Source: Streptomyces uncialis
GTDB lineage: Bacteria; Actinomycetota; Actinomycetes; Streptomycetales; Streptomycetaceae
NCBI RefSeq assembly: GCF_036250755.1
Contig: NZ_CP109583.1
Location: 2,728,001-2,792,000, forward strand
Direction of reading: 5' to 3'
Length of the DNA: 64,000 bases
The stretch's first letter is position 1; each line of letters starts with the position of its first letter. Shown here piece by piece: positions 33,919 to 43,635 of this stretch. The translations under genes were made by a program, and so were the position numbers. The notes below the pieces were generated by a model that saw only the letters and a program-made list of their open reading frames with translations, was not told the origin of the DNA and made no database searches.

Positions 33919-35699
33919 CAGAATTCTCCCGCTTGGTCGGTCCGGAGCCGTTCCAGGACGAGCAGCGACACGGCGCACACCACCATCAGCAGCGTCGACA
34001 GGGCCATGGCCTGGCCGTAGTTGAGTTCCCCGGCACGGCCGAGGAGCCGGGCGACGGCGACGGGCAGCGTCGGCTCGTCGGGCCGCGCGATGAACACCGT
34101 CGCGCCGAACTCCCCGAGCGACACCGCGAACGCGAACCCCGCCGCGATCAGCAGCGCCCGCCGTACCAGCGGCAGATCGACCTCGCGCCAGGCACGCCAC
34201 GGGGACGCCCCCAGCACGGCGGCGGCCTCCCGCAGCCGTTCGTCGACCGACCGCAGCACCGGCAGCATCGTCCGCACCACGAACGGCACCCCGACCAGGG
34301 CCTGGGCGAGGGGCACCAGCCACCAGGAGGCCCGCAGATCCAGCGGCGGCTCGTCGAGGGTGATCAGGAAGCCGAAGCCGACGGTGACCGCGGACACCCC
34401 GAGCGGCAGCATCAGCAGCGCGTCGAACCCGCGCACCAGCCGTCCGGCGCGCCGGGTCAGGGCCGCCGCCGCGAGTCCGCCGACGACCAGCGCGATGGCG
34501 GTGGCGGCGAGCGCGTACAGCAGGGAGTTGCCGATGGCGTTGATCGGCGGCACCAGGAACGCGCCGCCCTCGGCGGAGGTCAGAGCGCGGTAGTAGGTGA
34601 GGGTGAGGCCGCCGTCGGCGTCCTGGAACGAGCGGGCGACGAGGACGGCGAGCGGCAGCAGGATCAGGGCGGCGACCGTCGCGAGGACCCCGGCGAGCAG
34701 CGCCCACTGCCCGGGGCCGCGCGGACGGCGCGCGGTGGTCGCGGCGTCGACCAGCCGCAGGGCGTCCTGCCTGCGCCGCACCGTCCAGGCGTGGACCAGC
34801 AGGATCAGTACGACGGCCGCGAACTGTACGAGGGTGAGCACCGCGGCGGCGGAGAGGTCGAAGATCTGCGAGGTCTGCCGGTAGATCTCCACCTCCAGCG
34901 TGGAGTACGCGGGTCCGCCGAGGATCTGGACGACACCGAAGGAGGTGAAGGTGAAGAGGAAGACCATCAGGGTGGCCCCCGCGACGGCGGGCCGCAGCGC
35001 GGGCAGGGTGACCCGCCGCCAGGCGGTGAACCGGGACGCGCCGAGGACCCGGGCGGCCTCCTCCTGCCGCGGGTCGAGCTGCGCCCACAGCCCGCCGACG
35101 GTACGGACCACGACGGCGTAGTTGAAGAAGACGTGGGCGAGCAGGATCGCCCAGACGGTGGTGTCGAGCCGGACGCCCGCTGTCTCGTCCAGCAGTCCGC
35201 CCCGGCCGAGGAGTGCGAGGAACGCCGATCCGGCGACGACCGTGGGCAGCACGAACGGCACGGTCACCACTGCCCGCAGCACCTGCTTGCCGGGGAACGA
35301 GAACCGGGCGAAGACATAGGCGCCGGGAAGCGCGATCAGCAGGGTGAGGGCGGTCGACGCGAGCGCCTGCCAGGTGGTGAACCAGAGCACCTCACGGATC
35401 TCGGGCTGGGCCAGCACCTCACCGATACGCCCGAGTTCCCAGGCTCCGGCGGGCCGCAGCCCGCGCGCGACGATCGCGGTGACGGGGTAGGCGAAGAACA
35501 CCGCGAAGAACACGACGGGCAGGGCCATCAGCCCGAACCGCAGGGCGCTCCCCCGGCGCCGGGCCCGCCGGGAGGCGGGGCCCGGGCGCACGCCGCGACG
35601 GGGCCCGGGGCGCTCGGCCCCGGCCCCGCCGCCGTCCTTGACGGGGGCGTGCCGGTCGTCGGCTACTTCACTACGAGCGAGGTCCACTGCTTGACCCAC
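33918..35699 (-). CDS. thiP: Thiamine ABC transporter permease, fused double domain
   Basis: A 593-residue permease with about twelve membrane segments in two homologous halves. Each half has an EAA loop: LGASRFTAWRRVTLPALRPA in the first and LGASPWRAWREVDLPLVRRA in the second. This internal duplication is typical of ThiP. The N-terminal ~45 residues are polar and Arg-rich. The start overlaps the end of the binding-protein gene by 37 nt; GTG 35699 is used, with GTG 35687 possible, and neither has a clear ribosome site, so coupling is likely. Confidence 0.88.
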   Translation of the reverse strand: MGQAVDLARSEVADDRHAPVKDGGGAGAERPGPRRGVRPGPASRRARRRGSALRFGLMALPVVFFAVFFAYPVTAIVARGLRPAGAWELGRIGEVLAQPEIREVLWFTTWQALASTALTLLIALPGAYVFARFSFPGKQVLRAVVTVPFVLPTVVAGSAFLALLGRGGLLDETAGVRLDTTVWAILLAHVFFNYAVVVRTVGGLWAQLDPRQEEAARVLGASRFTAWRRVTLPALRPAVAGATLMVFLFTFTSFGVVQILGGPAYSTLEVEIYRQTSQIFDLSAAAVLTLVQFAAVVLILLVHAWTVRRRQDALRLVDAATTARRPRGPGQWALLAGVLATVAALILLPLAVLVARSFQDADGGLTLTYYRALTSAEGGAFLVPPINAIGNSLLYALAATAIALVVGGLAAAALTRRAGRLVRGFDALLMLPLGVSAVTVGFGFLITLDEPPLDLRASWWLVPLAQALVGVPFVVRTMLPVLRSVDERLREAAAVLGASPWRAWREVDLPLVRRALLIAAGFAFAVSLGEFGATVFIARPDEPTLPVAVARLLGRAGELNYGQAMALSTLLMVVCAVSLLVLERLRTDQAGEF

Positions 35700-36754
35700 T
35701 GGTCGCGGTTGTCGGCGATGCGCTGCGGGTCCATCGTCAGCGGCGCGTCGACCTTCACGGCGTACTTGGCGAAGTCGGCCGGGGGCTTCACGTCCTTGTG
35801 GACCGGGTCGACGAACATGTTCAGCGGCATGTCCTCCTGGAAGGTCTTCTCACTGAGGAAGTCCAGCAGCGCCTTGCCGCCCTCGGGGTTCTTGGCGCCC
35901 GCGAGCAGGCCCGCGTACTCCGCCTGCTGGAAGCAGGTGCCCTTGGCCACCCCGGTCGGCGCCTCGGCGGGCTTGGGGTCGGAGTAGATCGCCTCGACGG
36001 GCGGCGAGGACGCGTACGACACGACGAGCGGACGGTCGCCGCCCGCCTTCTTGCCGCCCGCGGAGCCGGAGAACTCCTCGTTGTACGCCTGGTCCCAGCC
36101 GTCGACGACCTTGACGCCGTTGTCCTTGAGCTTCTTCCAGTAGTCGGGCCACTCCACGTTGCCCTCCTGGGCGACGGTGCCTATCAGGAAGCCGAGGCCG
36201 GGCGAGGAGGTGGCGGGGTTCTCGACCACGAGGAGGTTCTTGTACTCGGGCTTCACCAGGTCGGCGAAGGTCTCCGGCGGGGTGATGTCCTTGTCGGCGA
36301 AGTACTTCTTGTCGTAGTTGACGCAGATCTCGCCGGTGTCGACCAGGGTGACGCGGTCCTTCTTGTCGAGCAGGGGCCGCTTGGCCAGCAGGACGCTGTC
36401 GGCGCCGTGCGCCTCGTAGACCTCGAAGAGGTCGTTGTCGAGGCCGCGGGACAGCAGGGTGTTGTCGATGCCGAAGAAGACGTCGCCCTGCGGGTTGCCC
36501 TTGGTGAGGATGGCCTTGTTGACGGCGACGCCCGCGTCCCCGTCCTCCAGGACCTTCAGCTTGTACCCGGACTCCGCCTCGAACTCCTCCAGGACCTTCT
36601 CGGAGGCGGCGAAGGAGCTGTGGCTGACGAGGGTGACCGTCTTGGAACCGCTGCCGTGCGAGTCGCCGCTGGAGCTCTCGGCGCACGCGGAGAGCGTGAC
36701 GATACCGAGTCCGGCCGCGACGGCCGCTGCGGTGACCTTCTTGGTGGTGCTCAC
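35663..36754 (-). CDS. thiB: Thiamine-binding lipoprotein of ABC transporter
   Basis: A 363-residue substrate-binding lipoprotein. The signal peptide ends in the lipobox LSAC (Cys24). The mature chain has the ThiB/AfuA-type pattern with VTLVSHSSFAASEKVLEEFE, GDVFFGIDNTLLSRGLDNDL and YDKKYFADKDITPPETFADL. It captures thiamine outside the membrane. The GTG at 36754 follows AGGAGGAAG. A TPP riboswitch lies ~100 nt upstream, so expression should fall when thiamine pyrophosphate is plentiful. Confidence 0.92.
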   Translation of the reverse strand: MSTTKKVTAAAVAAGLGIVTLSACAESSSGDSHGSGSKTVTLVSHSSFAASEKVLEEFEAESGYKLKVLEDGDAGVAVNKAILTKGNPQGDVFFGIDNTLLSRGLDNDLFEVYEAHGADSVLLAKRPLLDKKDRVTLVDTGEICVNYDKKYFADKDITPPETFADLVKPEYKNLLVVENPATSSPGLGFLIGTVAQEGNVEWPDYWKKLKDNGVKVVDGWDQAYNEEFSGSAGGKKAGGDRPLVVSYASSPPVEAIYSDPKPAEAPTGVAKGTCFQQAEYAGLLAGAKNPEGGKALLDFLSEKTFQEDMPLNMFVDPVHKDVKPPADFAKYAVKVDAPLTMDPQRIADNRDQWVKQWTSLVVK

Positions 36755-36800
36755 GTGGTTCTTCCTCCTGGGGGCGGACCAGGAAGAGACGCGGCCCCGC

Positions 36801-36825
36801 CCGCGCACCCGGACGGGGTGCGCGG
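36801..36825 (-). promoter_or_regulatory. Hairpin between TPP riboswitch and thiB
   Basis: A perfect 10-bp stem (36801-36810 with 36816-36825) with a 5-nt loop lies between the aptamer and the start codon. It may be the expression-platform terminator, although it has no T-tract, or may act with an anti-stem in translational control. Confidence 0.5.
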
Positions 36826-36850
36826 ACAGGGCGCAACAGCTTGAGTGGTG

Positions 36851-36953
36851 ACCGAACTTCCTACCCGGAATGACCCGGGCGAGGTTCAGAGGGTCTGCGG
36901 CCCACCGGTGACCCGGCTGCCGCACTCTCAGCGCTGTGGCGCTCCCCTGTCGG
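36851..36953 (-). ncRNA. TPP riboswitch (THI element)
   Basis: Read on the minus strand, the block has the invariant TPP-aptamer parts in order: GACAGGGGAGCGCC, GCTGAGAGTGCGGC with the CUGAGA core, a variable stem, GACCCTCTGAACCTC, and GGGTCATTCCGGGTAGGAAG, the pyrophosphate-sensing helix. It lies 97 nt upstream of thiB in the right orientation. TPP riboswitch control of thiamine transport is established; which control mode is used here is not clear. Confidence 0.94.
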
Positions 36954-37027
36954 AAAAATGCAGTTGTCTGTGTACGGGTGTGTCGGTGTACGGACCCTAT
37001 GCGGGTGTACGGCCCAAGCGTACCGGT

Positions 37028-38134
37028 CTAACGTTCGGACGCCGCCAGCTGTCCACAGGCGCCGTCGATCTCCTGGCCCCGGGTGTCGCGGACGGTGACG
37101 GTCACGCCGTGCGCGGCGATGGCTTCCACGAACGCCTTCTCGTCCTCGGGACGGGACGCCGTCCACTTCGAGCCCGGTGTCGGGTTCAGCGGGATGAGGT
37201 TGACGTGCACCCGCTTGCCCTTGAGCAGCCGGCCGAGGCGGTCACCGCGCCACGCCTGGTCGTTGATGTCGCGGATCAGCGCGTACTCGATGGAGATCCG
37301 GCGGCCCGACTTCTCCGCGTACTCCCAGCCCGCGTCCAGCACCTCGCGGACGTTCCAGCGGGTGTTGACCGGGACGAGCGTGTCGCGCAGCTCGTCGTCG
37401 GGGGCGTGCAGGGAGATCGCGAGGCGGCATGTGAAGCCCTCGTCGGCGAACCGGTGGATCGCGGGGACCAGACCGACCGTGGACACCGTGATCCCGCGCT
37501 GCGACAGCCCGAGGCCGTCCGGCTCGGGGTCGGTGAGCCGGCGGATCGCCCCGACGACGCGGTTGTAGTTGGCCAGCGGCTCTCCCATGCCCATGAACAC
37601 GATGTTCGACAGCCGGGCGGGGCCACCGGGGATCTCCCCGTCCCGCAGGGCCCGGACGCCGTCCACGATCTGGTGCACGATCTCCGCCGTGGACAGATTG
37701 CGGTCGAGACCGGCCTGGCCGGTGGCGCAGAACGGGCAGTTCATCCCGCATCCGGCCTGGGAGCTGATGCACATCGTGACCCGGTCGGGGTAGCGCATCA
37801 GGACGGACTCGACGAGGGTCCCGTCGAAGAGGCGCCACAGCGTCTTACGGGTGGTGTCGTCGTCACAGCTGATGTGCCGCACCACCGACATCAGGTCCGG
37901 GAGGAGCGCCTCCTGGAGCTTGTCGCGCGCTCCGGCGGGGATGTCGGTCCACTGCGCGGGGTCATGGGCGTACCGCGCGAAGTAGTGCTGCGACAGCTGC
38001 TTGGCGCGGAACGGCTTCTCGCCGATCGCGGCGACGGCGTCCTTGCGCTCGGCGGGCGAGAGGTCGGCGAGGTGCCGCGGGGGCTTCTTGGCTCCGCGCG
38101 GGGTGACGAAAGTGAGTTCTCCGGGCTTGGGCAT
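37028..38134 (-). CDS. rlmN: 23S rRNA (adenine2503-C2)-methyltransferase, radical SAM
   Basis: A 368-residue radical SAM enzyme that methylates A2503 of 23S rRNA and A37 of some tRNAs. The 4Fe-4S cluster motif is CGMNCPFC in [33 protein letters not shown] binds SAM, and [12 protein letters not shown] is typical of RlmN. The C-terminal catalytic Cys lies in IDGACGQLA. The start ATG at 38134 has no obvious ribosome site. It lies between cdsA and the thiamine operon on the same strand. Confidence 0.95.
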   Translation of the reverse strand: MPKPGELTFVTPRGAKKPPRHLADLSPAERKDAVAAIGEKPFRAKQLSQHYFARYAHDPAQWTDIPAGARDKLQEALLPDLMSVVRHISCDDDTTRKTLWRLFDGTLVESVLMRYPDRVTMCISSQAGCGMNCPFCATGQAGLDRNLSTAEIVHQIVDGVRALRDGEIPGGPARLSNIVFMGMGEPLANYNRVVGAIRRLTDPEPDGLGLSQRGITVSTVGLVPAIHRFADEGFTCRLAISLHAPDDELRDTLVPVNTRWNVREVLDAGWEYAEKSGRRISIEYALIRDINDQAWRGDRLGRLLKGKRVHVNLIPLNPTPGSKWTASRPEDEKAFVEAIAAHGVTVTVRDTRGQEIDGACGQLAASER

Positions 38135-38242
38135 GGTGCATCCAGTGTCGCAGAGAAACGGTGAGGGGTCGGCCGCCCTGTGGACAACCGACCCCTCAGC
38201 AAGCTTTCCGCAGGTCAGACGTGCTGCGTGCGAACCGTTCCG

Positions 38243-39709
38243 TCAGCCTTGTCCGACGAAGACCACCAGCAGCAGCCAGACCACCGGGGCGGTCGGCAGG
38301 AGCGAGTCCAGCCGGTCCATGATGCCGCCGTGGCCCGGCAGCAGGGTGCCCATGTCCTTGATGCCGAGGTCCCGCTTGATCATCGACTCGCCGAGGTCGC
38401 CGAGCGTCGCACTCACGGCGACCGCGAGGCCCAGCAGCAGCCCCTGCCACCAGGTGCCGCCGTCGATGAGGAACTCCATGCACAGGGCGCCCGCGGCCAT
38501 CGCGAACCCGATCGCCCCGAACAGGCCCTCCCGGGTCTTGCCGGGGCTGATGCGCGGGGCGAGCTTGTGCCTGCCGAAGCGCCAGCCGACCGCGTAGGCA
38601 CCGGTGTCGCTGACCACGGTGAGCACGAGGAACGTCAGGACCCGCCAGTCACCGTCGTCCGCGGTGAGCATCAGCGCCACGAACGTCGCCAGGAACGGTA
38701 CGTAGAACGCGGCGAAGACCCCCGCCGTGACGTCCTTCAGATAGCCGTCGGGCGGTTCGGTCATCCGCCACACGAGCACGGCCAGCGCGGTGAGCGCCGT
38801 CGCCACCCACGCGCCCTCGGGCCCGCGCGCGTACCCGGCGACGACCATGGCGGCGCCACCGACGGCGAGCGGCACGAGCGGGGCGTTGATGCCCTTGCGC
38901 TCCTTGAGCCGTGACGTCAGTTCCCACAGCCCGAAGACGACGGCGACGGCGACGACACCGACGAAGACCGCCTTCTGCACGAACAGCGAGGCGACGATCA
39001 CCGCTCCGAGGCCCACCCCGACACCTATGGCCGCGCCCAGATCACGTCCCGCGGTCTTCTTCTGCGGTACGGGGGCCGGTTCCGGGACGATGGGCATGGG
39101 CTCCTGTGGCATCTGCGGCGCCGTGGGGTGCGTGGCCCGCCGCGGGCTCTGACCGCCCGGGGCTTGATACGGGGAGCCACCCGGCGAAGCGGCTCCCCAG
39201 CCGTCCGGTTCCCCGCCGCTCGCGGGCACACCGGGCACGATCGGCATGGGCTGTGTCTCTCCTGGACGCACGAGGTCTAGCGCATCGTACGCAGGAGCGG
39301 CCGGTGCCGCTTCGTGACGCGGCCCGGGAGTGGCGGGACGCGTGCCGGGGACGGTGGCCGGGAGCGGGGCCCGCAGTTCGCCGGTGTACGGCTGCGCGGG
39401 CGCGCCGTACCCGGGGGCGGCCGGTGCCTGGCCCGGTACGGCCGGATACGGGACGCCGGGTCCGGGCGGGGCGGGAGCGAAGCCCTGGCCGGGGTCGTGG
39501 ACGGACGGGGCCGGCGGATGAGCGGCGCGGCCCGGGGCAGGGTGGTACCCCTGGGCGACGGTGTGCCCGAAGGCAGCACCGTGACCCGGGGCGGGACCGC
39601 GGTCCTGAGTCGGCCCGTGGCCGGACCCGTCGGCGGGTCCCTGGTCGGTCGGGAGCCCCGGCCCGGCGTATCCGGCCCGTGAGGGCGCTCCCCAGGAAGA
39701 GTCGTTCAT
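38243..39709 (-). CDS. cdsA: Phosphatidate cytidylyltransferase
   Basis: A 488-residue enzyme that makes CDP-diacylglycerol from CTP and phosphatidate for phospholipid synthesis. The C-terminal ~270 residues hold about eight membrane segments and the CDP-alcohol synthase signature: ISPGKTREGLFGAIGF, GDLGESMIKRDLGIKDMG and PGHGGIMDRLDSLLP. The N-terminal ~215 residues are a Pro/Gly/Ala-rich tail, long even for actinobacteria. The ATG shares one base with the frr stop (TGATG), so the two are coupled. Confidence 0.95.
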   Translation of the reverse strand: MNDSSWGAPSRAGYAGPGLPTDQGPADGSGHGPTQDRGPAPGHGAAFGHTVAQGYHPAPGRAAHPPAPSVHDPGQGFAPAPPGPGVPYPAVPGQAPAAPGYGAPAQPYTGELRAPLPATVPGTRPATPGPRHEAAPAAPAYDALDLVRPGETQPMPIVPGVPASGGEPDGWGAASPGGSPYQAPGGQSPRRATHPTAPQMPQEPMPIVPEPAPVPQKKTAGRDLGAAIGVGVGLGAVIVASLFVQKAVFVGVVAVAVVFGLWELTSRLKERKGINAPLVPLAVGGAAMVVAGYARGPEGAWVATALTALAVLVWRMTEPPDGYLKDVTAGVFAAFYVPFLATFVALMLTADDGDWRVLTFLVLTVVSDTGAYAVGWRFGRHKLAPRISPGKTREGLFGAIGFAMAAGALCMEFLIDGGTWWQGLLLGLAVAVSATLGDLGESMIKRDLGIKDMGTLLPGHGGIMDRLDSLLPTAPVVWLLLVVFVGQG

Positions 39710-40266
39710 CAGACTTCGAGCAGCTCGGCTTCCTTGTGCTTCAGCAGCTCGTCCACCTGGGCGACGTACTTCGTGGTGGTGTCGTCCAGCTCCTTCTCGC
39801 CGCGGCGGCCGTCGTCCTCGCCGACCTCGCCGTCCTTGACGAGCTTGTCGATGGAGTCCTTGGCCTTGCGGCGCACGGCGCGGATCGAGACCTTGGAGTC
39901 CTCGGCCTTGCTCTTGGCGACCTTGATGTAGTCGCGGCGGCGCTCCTCGGTGAGCTCGGGGAACGTCACCCGGATGATGTTGCCGTCGTTGCTCGGGTTG
40001 ACGCCGAGGTCGGAGTCCCGGATCGCCTGCTCGATGTTGCGCAGCGCGCTCTTGTCGAACGGGGTCACGATGGCCATGCGCGGCTCGGGCACCGAGAACG
40101 AGGCGAGCTGGTTGATCGGTGTCAGCGCGCCGTAGTAGTCCGCCACGATCTTGTTGAACATCGCCGGGTGCGCACGGCCGGTGCGGATCGCGGCGAAGTC
40201 CTCCTTGGCGACGACGACGGCCTTCTCCATCTTCTCCTCGGCTTCGAGGAGGGTCTCTTCGATCAC
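39709..40266 (-). CDS. frr: Ribosome recycling factor
   Basis: A 185-residue protein, exactly the usual RRF length. It splits post-termination ribosomes with EF-G. Family marks are [20 protein letters not shown] at the N-terminus, [13 protein letters not shown], and [20 protein letters not shown]. The GTG start at 40266 follows AGGAGCAACTG. It lies downstream of pyrH and overlaps cdsA, the conserved pyrH-frr-cdsA order. Confidence 0.96.
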   Translation of the reverse strand: MIEETLLEAEEKMEKAVVVAKEDFAAIRTGRAHPAMFNKIVADYYGALTPINQLASFSVPEPRMAIVTPFDKSALRNIEQAIRDSDLGVNPSNDGNIIRVTFPELTEERRRDYIKVAKSKAEDSKVSIRAVRRKAKDSIDKLVKDGEVGEDDGRRGEKELDDTTTKYVAQVDELLKHKEAELLEV

Positions 40267-40432
40267 CAGTTGCTCCTGCGTGTCTTGAGTAGGCCCGGCC
40301 CCGGTGGGGGTGCCGGCCGCGTCGCGTCTGTCCCCTGCACGGTGTACGACCGGCAGGGCTTTGTCCATCCCCTGTCGGGGCCCCGGCGGGGGACCCGACT
40401 GGCGGGGCCGACCGGGGTGATGGCCGGGCGGG

Positions 40433-41218
40433 TCAGGCCCGGGCGCCCTGGTCGCCCACCAGCGTGCCGATCTTCTCACCCCGGACCGCCCGGGCGATAT
40501 TGCCCTCCACGAGCAGCTCGAAGACGAGGATGGCCAGCTTGTTGTCACGGCACAGGGTGATCGCGGTGGCGTCGGCGACCTTCAGGTCACGGGTGATGAC
40601 CTCGCCGTAGCCGAGGGAGTCGAACTTGACCGCGTCCGGGTTGGTCTTGGGGTCGGAGTCGTAGACCCCGTCCACACCGTTCTTGCCCATCAGCAGCGCC
40701 TGCGCGTCGATCTCCAGGGCACGCTGGGCGGCGGTGGTGTCGGTGGAGAAGTAGGGCATGCCCATACCGGCGCCGAAGATGACGACGCGGCCCTTCTCCA
40801 GGTGCCGTACGGCCCGCAGCGGGATGTACGGCTCGGCGACCTGACCCATGGTGATGGCGGTCTGGACCCGGGAGTCGATGCCTTCCTTCTCCAGGAAGTC
40901 CTGGAGGGCGAGGCAGTTCATCACGGTGCCGAGCATGCCCATGTAGTCGGAACGGGCCCGGTCCATACCGCGCTGCTGGAGTTCGGCGCCCCGGAAGAAG
41001 TTGCCGCCGCCGATGACGACGGCGATCTCGAAGCCGTCACGCACGACGGCCGCGATCTCCCGGGCGATCTTGTGCACCACGTCGGGGTCGACACCGAGAC
41101 CCCCGCCGCCGGCGAACGCCTCACCGGAAAGCTTGAGCATAAACCGCCCGGCGACCGTGCCGTCATCGCTCTTCGCGCTCTTCGCGCCCTTCTCACCGGT
41201 ACCGGCCTTGGTGGTCAT
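40433..41218 (-). CDS. pyrH: UMP kinase
   Basis: A 261-residue bacterial UMP kinase of the amino-acid kinase fold. It phosphorylates UMP to UDP as a hexamer. Motifs are [20 protein letters not shown] for phosphate binding, [13 protein letters not shown], and [16 protein letters not shown]. About 25 N-terminal residues form a charged extension. The ATG at 41218 has a GAGGAGAA site. A long imperfect hairpin lies between it and tsf. Confidence 0.96.
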   Translation of the reverse strand: MTTKAGTGEKGAKSAKSDDGTVAGRFMLKLSGEAFAGGGGLGVDPDVVHKIAREIAAVVRDGFEIAVVIGGGNFFRGAELQQRGMDRARSDYMGMLGTVMNCLALQDFLEKEGIDSRVQTAITMGQVAEPYIPLRAVRHLEKGRVVIFGAGMGMPYFSTDTTAAQRALEIDAQALLMGKNGVDGVYDSDPKTNPDAVKFDSLGYGEVITRDLKVADATAITLCRDNKLAILVFELLVEGNIARAVRGEKIGTLVGDQGARA

Positions 41219-41243
41219 AGCGTTCTCCTCGTGGTGCACATAC

Positions 41244-41302
41244 GAAGAAGGCCACTGCCGATGGGGTGTCGATGGCATCCCATGCGCGGCAATGGCCTCC
41301 TC
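41244..41302 (-). promoter_or_regulatory. Long imperfect hairpin in the tsf-pyrH gap
   Basis: Arms 41244-41266 and 41279-41302 pair over more than 18 positions (GGCCACTGCCG against GGCAATGGCC, extended by GAAGAAG against CTCC). The structure lies just before pyrH in the direction of transcription and could reduce read-through or set pyrH expression. Function is not known. Confidence 0.5.
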
Positions 41303-41354
41303 GTCAGATCTGCGGTGGTCCGTCGCGTACGCGGTCGGTACGCGAGCGACCGCT

Positions 41355-41375
41355 GTAGACCCTAGCGGGGTCTAC
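41355..41375 (-). terminator. Hairpin downstream of tsf
   Basis: GTAGACCC (41355-41362) pairs with GGGTCTAC (41368-41375) around a 5-nt loop, 20 nt after the tsf stop. It may be a terminator or attenuator limiting read-through from rpsB-tsf into pyrH. Confidence 0.55.
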
Positions 41376-41394
41376 CGGCGATCGCCGTACGGAC

Positions 41395-42231
41395 TCAGAT
41401 GCCGACCTTGATGCGCGAGAAGCGCTTCAGGGTGACACCGGCCTCGTTCAGGACCTGCTGGACGGACTTCTTCTGGTCGAGCGCGTACGCCTGACCCAGA
41501 AGGGTGGCTTCCTTGAAGAAGCCGTTGACGCGACCCTCGACGATCTTCGAGATGGCCGCCTCGGGCTTGCCCTCGTTGCGGGTGGTCTCCTCGGCGACGC
41601 GGCGCTCGCCCTCGACGATCTCCGCCGGGACGTCCTCACGGGAGAGGTACTTCGGGGCGAACGCGGCGATGTGCTGCGCGATGCCCTTGGCGACCTCGGC
41701 GTTCGGCTTGTCCAGCTCGACCAGGACACCGATCTGCGGCGGCAGGTCGGGCATGGTGCGGTGCATGTACACGGAGACGTAGGCGCCGGTGAACTGCGCG
41801 AAGCGGTCCAGGACGATCTTCTCGCCGAGGTTGGCGTTGGCCTCGTCCACGTACGCCTGGACGGTCTTGCCGGCCTCGATCTCGGAGGCGAGCAGCGCGT
41901 CCAGGTCGGCCGGGGAGGTCTTGGCGACGTGCTCGGCCAGCGCGGCGGCGGCGGCCTGGAACTTCTCGCCCTTGGCGACGAAGTCCGTCTCGCACTTCAG
42001 CTCAAGGATGACACCGGAGGTGTTGTCGTCGGCGATGACCGAGACCACGGCGCCGTTCTCGGCGGAGCGGCCCTCGCGCTTGGCGACGCCCTTCTGGCCC
42101 TTGACGCGCAGCAGCTCGACGGCCTTGTCGACGTTGCCGTCGGCCTCGTCGAGAGCCTTCTTGCAGTCCATCATGCCGGCGCCCGTGAGCTCACGGAGCT
42201 TCTTGACGTCGGCGGCGGTGTAGTTCGCCAT
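41395..42231 (-). CDS. tsf: Elongation factor Ts
   Basis: A 278-residue nucleotide-exchange factor for EF-Tu, normal length for Streptomyces. The N-terminal UBA-like domain has LTGAGMMDCKKALDEADGN, and the core has ELKCETDFVAKGEKF. It follows rpsB, the universal order. The ATG at 42231 is preceded by a GAAAGATT leader with a weak ribosome site. A strong hairpin lies between rpsB and tsf, so tsf may have its own promoter or receive partial read-through. Confidence 0.97.
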   Translation of the reverse strand: MANYTAADVKKLRELTGAGMMDCKKALDEADGNVDKAVELLRVKGQKGVAKREGRSAENGAVVSVIADDNTSGVILELKCETDFVAKGEKFQAAAAALAEHVAKTSPADLDALLASEIEAGKTVQAYVDEANANLGEKIVLDRFAQFTGAYVSVYMHRTMPDLPPQIGVLVELDKPNAEVAKGIAQHIAAFAPKYLSREDVPAEIVEGERRVAEETTRNEGKPEAAISKIVEGRVNGFFKEATLLGQAYALDQKKSVQQVLNEAGVTLKRFSRIKVGI

Positions 42232-42344
42232 GAGTCTGAATCTTTCTCGAAGTCTGGAGGTATCGAGCGTCCACGGGGGTCACCGGCGGCGATGGCCGGA
42301 GCCGGGTGTGCTCCCGTGGAACCGAAACCGACGGGCGGGGGGCC

Positions 42345-42378
42345 GGTGGGGCGTGGGTTGTCGTACCCACGCCCCACC
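42345..42378 (-). terminator. Hairpin between rpsB and tsf
   Basis: A perfect 14-bp stem (42345-42358 with 42365-42378) with a 6-nt loop, 33 nt after the rpsB stop. In this position it probably attenuates transcription so that tsf is made at a lower level than rpsB. Confidence 0.75.
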
Positions 42379-42410
42379 GTTCCGACCTGTCGGTCCTCTA
42401 CTGGGTGCGG

Positions 42411-43379
42411 TCAGCCCTGCTCGGCGTCGGCGGCGGGCGCCTCGGCGGCGGGGGCGTCAGCGGCCGGAGCCTCGGCGGCGGGCGCCTCGGCAGGGGCCTC
42501 GGCCTCGGCGGCGGGCGCGTCGGCGGCGGGGGCCTCGGCCTCAGCGGCGGGGGCCTCGTCGGCCGGAGCGTCGGCGGCGGGGGCGGCCTCGTCGGCCTTC
42601 TTCTCGCCCTCCAGGAGGTCGCGCTCCCACTCGGCCAGCGGCTCACCGACGGCCTTGTCGCCCGGCTTCGAGTCACCGGTGGCGACACCGGAACGGGAGA
42701 TGAGGCCCTCGGCGACGGCGTCGGCGATCACGCGGGTCAGCAGGGTGACGGAGCGGATCGCGTCGTCGTTGCCCGGGATCTTGTAGTCGACCTCGTCGGG
42801 GTCGCAGTTGGTGTCGAGGATCGCGACGACCGGGATGTTGAGCTTGCGGGCCTCGCCGACCGCGATGTGCTCCTTCTTGGTGTCCACGATCCAGACGGCG
42901 CTGGGCACCTTCTGCATCTCGCGGATACCACCAAGGGTCTTCTCCAGCTTGGTCTTCTCGCGGGAGAGGACGAGGAGTTCCTTCTTGGTCAGACCGGAGG
43001 CGGCGACGTCCTCGAAGTCGATCTGCTCAAGCTCCTTGAGGCGCTGGAGGCGCTTGTACACGGTGGAGAAGTTGGTGAGCATGCCGCCCAGCCAGCGCTG
43101 GTTGACGTAGGGCATGCCGACGCGGGTGGCCTGCTCCGCGATGGCCTCCTGCGCCTGCTTCTTCGTGCCGACGAACATGACCGTGCCGCCGTGGGCAACG
43201 GTCTCCTTGACGAACTCGTAGGCGCGGTCGATGTACGACAGCGACTGGAGCAGGTCGATGATGTAGATGCCGTTGCGCTCCGTGAAGATGAATCGCTTCA
43301 TCTTCGGGTTCCAACGACGGGTCTGGTGACCGAAGTGGACGCCGCTTTCCAGCAGCTCCCGCATCGTGACGACGGCCAT
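42411..43379 (-). CDS. rpsB: 30S ribosomal protein S2
   Basis: A 322-residue S2 protein. Conserved parts are [49 protein letters not shown] and [14 protein letters not shown]. After residue ~250 it carries an ~70-residue tail of alternating Ala, Pro, Glu and Asp ([18 protein letters not shown] repeats), an extension common in actinobacterial S2. The ATG at 43379 follows AAGGAGAAC. It heads the rpsB-tsf pair and is divergent from an M23 peptidase gene. Confidence 0.97.
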   Translation of the reverse strand: MAVVTMRELLESGVHFGHQTRRWNPKMKRFIFTERNGIYIIDLLQSLSYIDRAYEFVKETVAHGGTVMFVGTKKQAQEAIAEQATRVGMPYVNQRWLGGMLTNFSTVYKRLQRLKELEQIDFEDVAASGLTKKELLVLSREKTKLEKTLGGIREMQKVPSAVWIVDTKKEHIAVGEARKLNIPVVAILDTNCDPDEVDYKIPGNDDAIRSVTLLTRVIADAVAEGLISRSGVATGDSKPGDKAVGEPLAEWERDLLEGEKKADEAAPAADAPADEAPAAEAEAPAADAPAAEAEAPAEAPAAEAPAADAPAAEAPAADAEQG

Positions 43380-43635
43380 GGCCGTGTTCTCCTTGGACTC
43401 GGTTGTCGCATCCGCCGGACGGCGGTCGCGCCTGACGCCCCGGCGCGCTGTGCCACGAGGGACCGAGGAGCGCGGACACTGCCGTGTTGAGCGGCAGATG
43501 TCGGGGCGTGCGAAGTCGACCCGGTGACCCGGGTCGCCACATGAAGTGTACGGGACCTTGACCCCCTCGGATGACGCCGCTGTCCACAACCACCCGGTAC
43601 TCCACAGATCGGCCTCGCGGCGGCCACGGAGCGTC

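Noticed and set aside
32824..35088. 754-codon frame covering thiQ and most of thiP
   Set aside because: Only the part from ATG 33918 is ThiQ; the upstream extension is the wrong frame of the thiP permease gene.
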